Positions 63,773 through 64,000 of a stretch of DNA of 64,000 nt are shown one piece after another (the first letter of the stretch is position 1; each line of letters begins with the position of its first letter). The position numbers were made by a program, and so were the translations under genes. The notes beneath the pieces are model-generated. The model ran no database searches and was not told the origin of the DNA. It saw only the letters and a list, made by a program, of their open reading frames with translations. This DNA comes from Melitaea cinxia. Its lineage: Eukaryota > Arthropoda > Insecta > Lepidoptera > Nymphalidae. Where the stretch lies: the NCBI RefSeq assembly GCF_905220565.1, contig NC_059398.1:12483210-12547209 (forward strand), in the 5' to 3' direction.

Positions 63773-64000
63773 TACACGACACGAGAGGGTTTTATTTTTA
63801 CCTCAACCTGCATCTCTCGAACCTCATAAATATTAAGTTTACATTTATTGTAGACCCAAGCTAAACATGGAGCTAGCCACTCGAATTTTACTGATTTTTT
63901 GTTTTATGATTGACAGAACACGAGCCGTGTTCGGTCGCGCGTTCCATGCTCAGTGGGCCGTGATTCACTGCTAAGAGACCTACCTATCTACTGCATGTGG

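Larger units (their letters stand above)
34152..64000 (+). other. Rbp6: Giant downstream intron of Rbp6 (continues beyond the window)
   Basis: After the donor at 34152 I could not find the next expected RRM2 segment (IEDAML... in insect Rbp6) anywhere to 64000. The interval is AT-rich, with only short, unrecognisable open frames and dispersed repeats, listed separately. The long stretches 36.2-43.2, 53.0-61.2 and 61.7-62.6 kb show nothing I can name beyond AT-rich unique-looking DNA. Very long introns are usual for insect Musashi-family genes. A gene nested in the intron on either strand cannot be fully excluded. Confidence 0.75.

Noticed and set aside
1..64000. Prokaryotic systems (CRISPR, operons, phage defence) or viral genes
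   Set aside because: No repeat-spacer array, no clustered long open frames and no viral domain; composition, introns and repeats are those of an insect nuclear genome.

Overview
The window is AT-rich animal DNA, almost certainly from a moth or butterfly (Lepidoptera, species not determinable). The evidence is the repeats: non-autonomous Helitrons with CTAG(T) ends of the kind seen throughout Lepidoptera, tRNA-derived SINEs, a decayed RTE-like LINE, and short elements carrying the lepidopteran RTE 3' tail (AGGCCTATGTCC..AGTGGACTG). No prokaryotic operon, CRISPR array, rRNA operon or intact long gene is present.

Only one stretch can be called host protein-coding with confidence. It is a 93-nt, phase-0 exon at 34059-34151 (+), encoding the first half of the second RNA-recognition motif of a Musashi-family protein closest to insect Rbp6. 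It has a clean 3' splice site (TATTTCAG) and 5' splice site (GTAAGT). Neither the RRM1 exons nor the rest of RRM2 was recognised, so this exon appears to lie between two very long introns: the downstream one runs to at least 64000 and the upstream one may reach position 1.

Layout. 1-11.6 kb: AT-rich DNA with Helitron and SINE fragments, the RTE relic (about 4.95-6.15 kb) and a promoter-like CpG-bearing block ending in ATG|GTGAGT (about 6.34-6.65 kb). 11.7-12.5 kb: the strongest GC/CpG-rich island, a candidate promoter or non-coding first exon. 12.5-31.5 kb: AT-rich intronic or intergenic DNA with a long imperfect hairpin (16.24 kb), a foldback (17.22 kb), a second GC-rich block (24.56 kb) and a SINE (29.55 kb). 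31.5-34.0 kb: a repeat cluster with a SINE-like element nested in a Helitron, an RTE-tailed element flanked by a 190-bp direct duplication, and a Helitron ending 93 bp before the coding exon. 34.15-64 kb: downstream intron with another RTE-tailed element (43.3 kb), a SINE head (45.5 kb), a four-copy ~198-bp tandem array (49.05-49.84 kb), a CAG|GTAAGT site at 52888/52889 that fits a recursive (ratchet) splice site, three more SINEs and a Helitron.

The window is best read as a mostly non-coding slice of a giant, multi-intron RNA-binding-protein gene. The interest lies in splicing, alternative promoters and repeat history, not in a multi-gene system.
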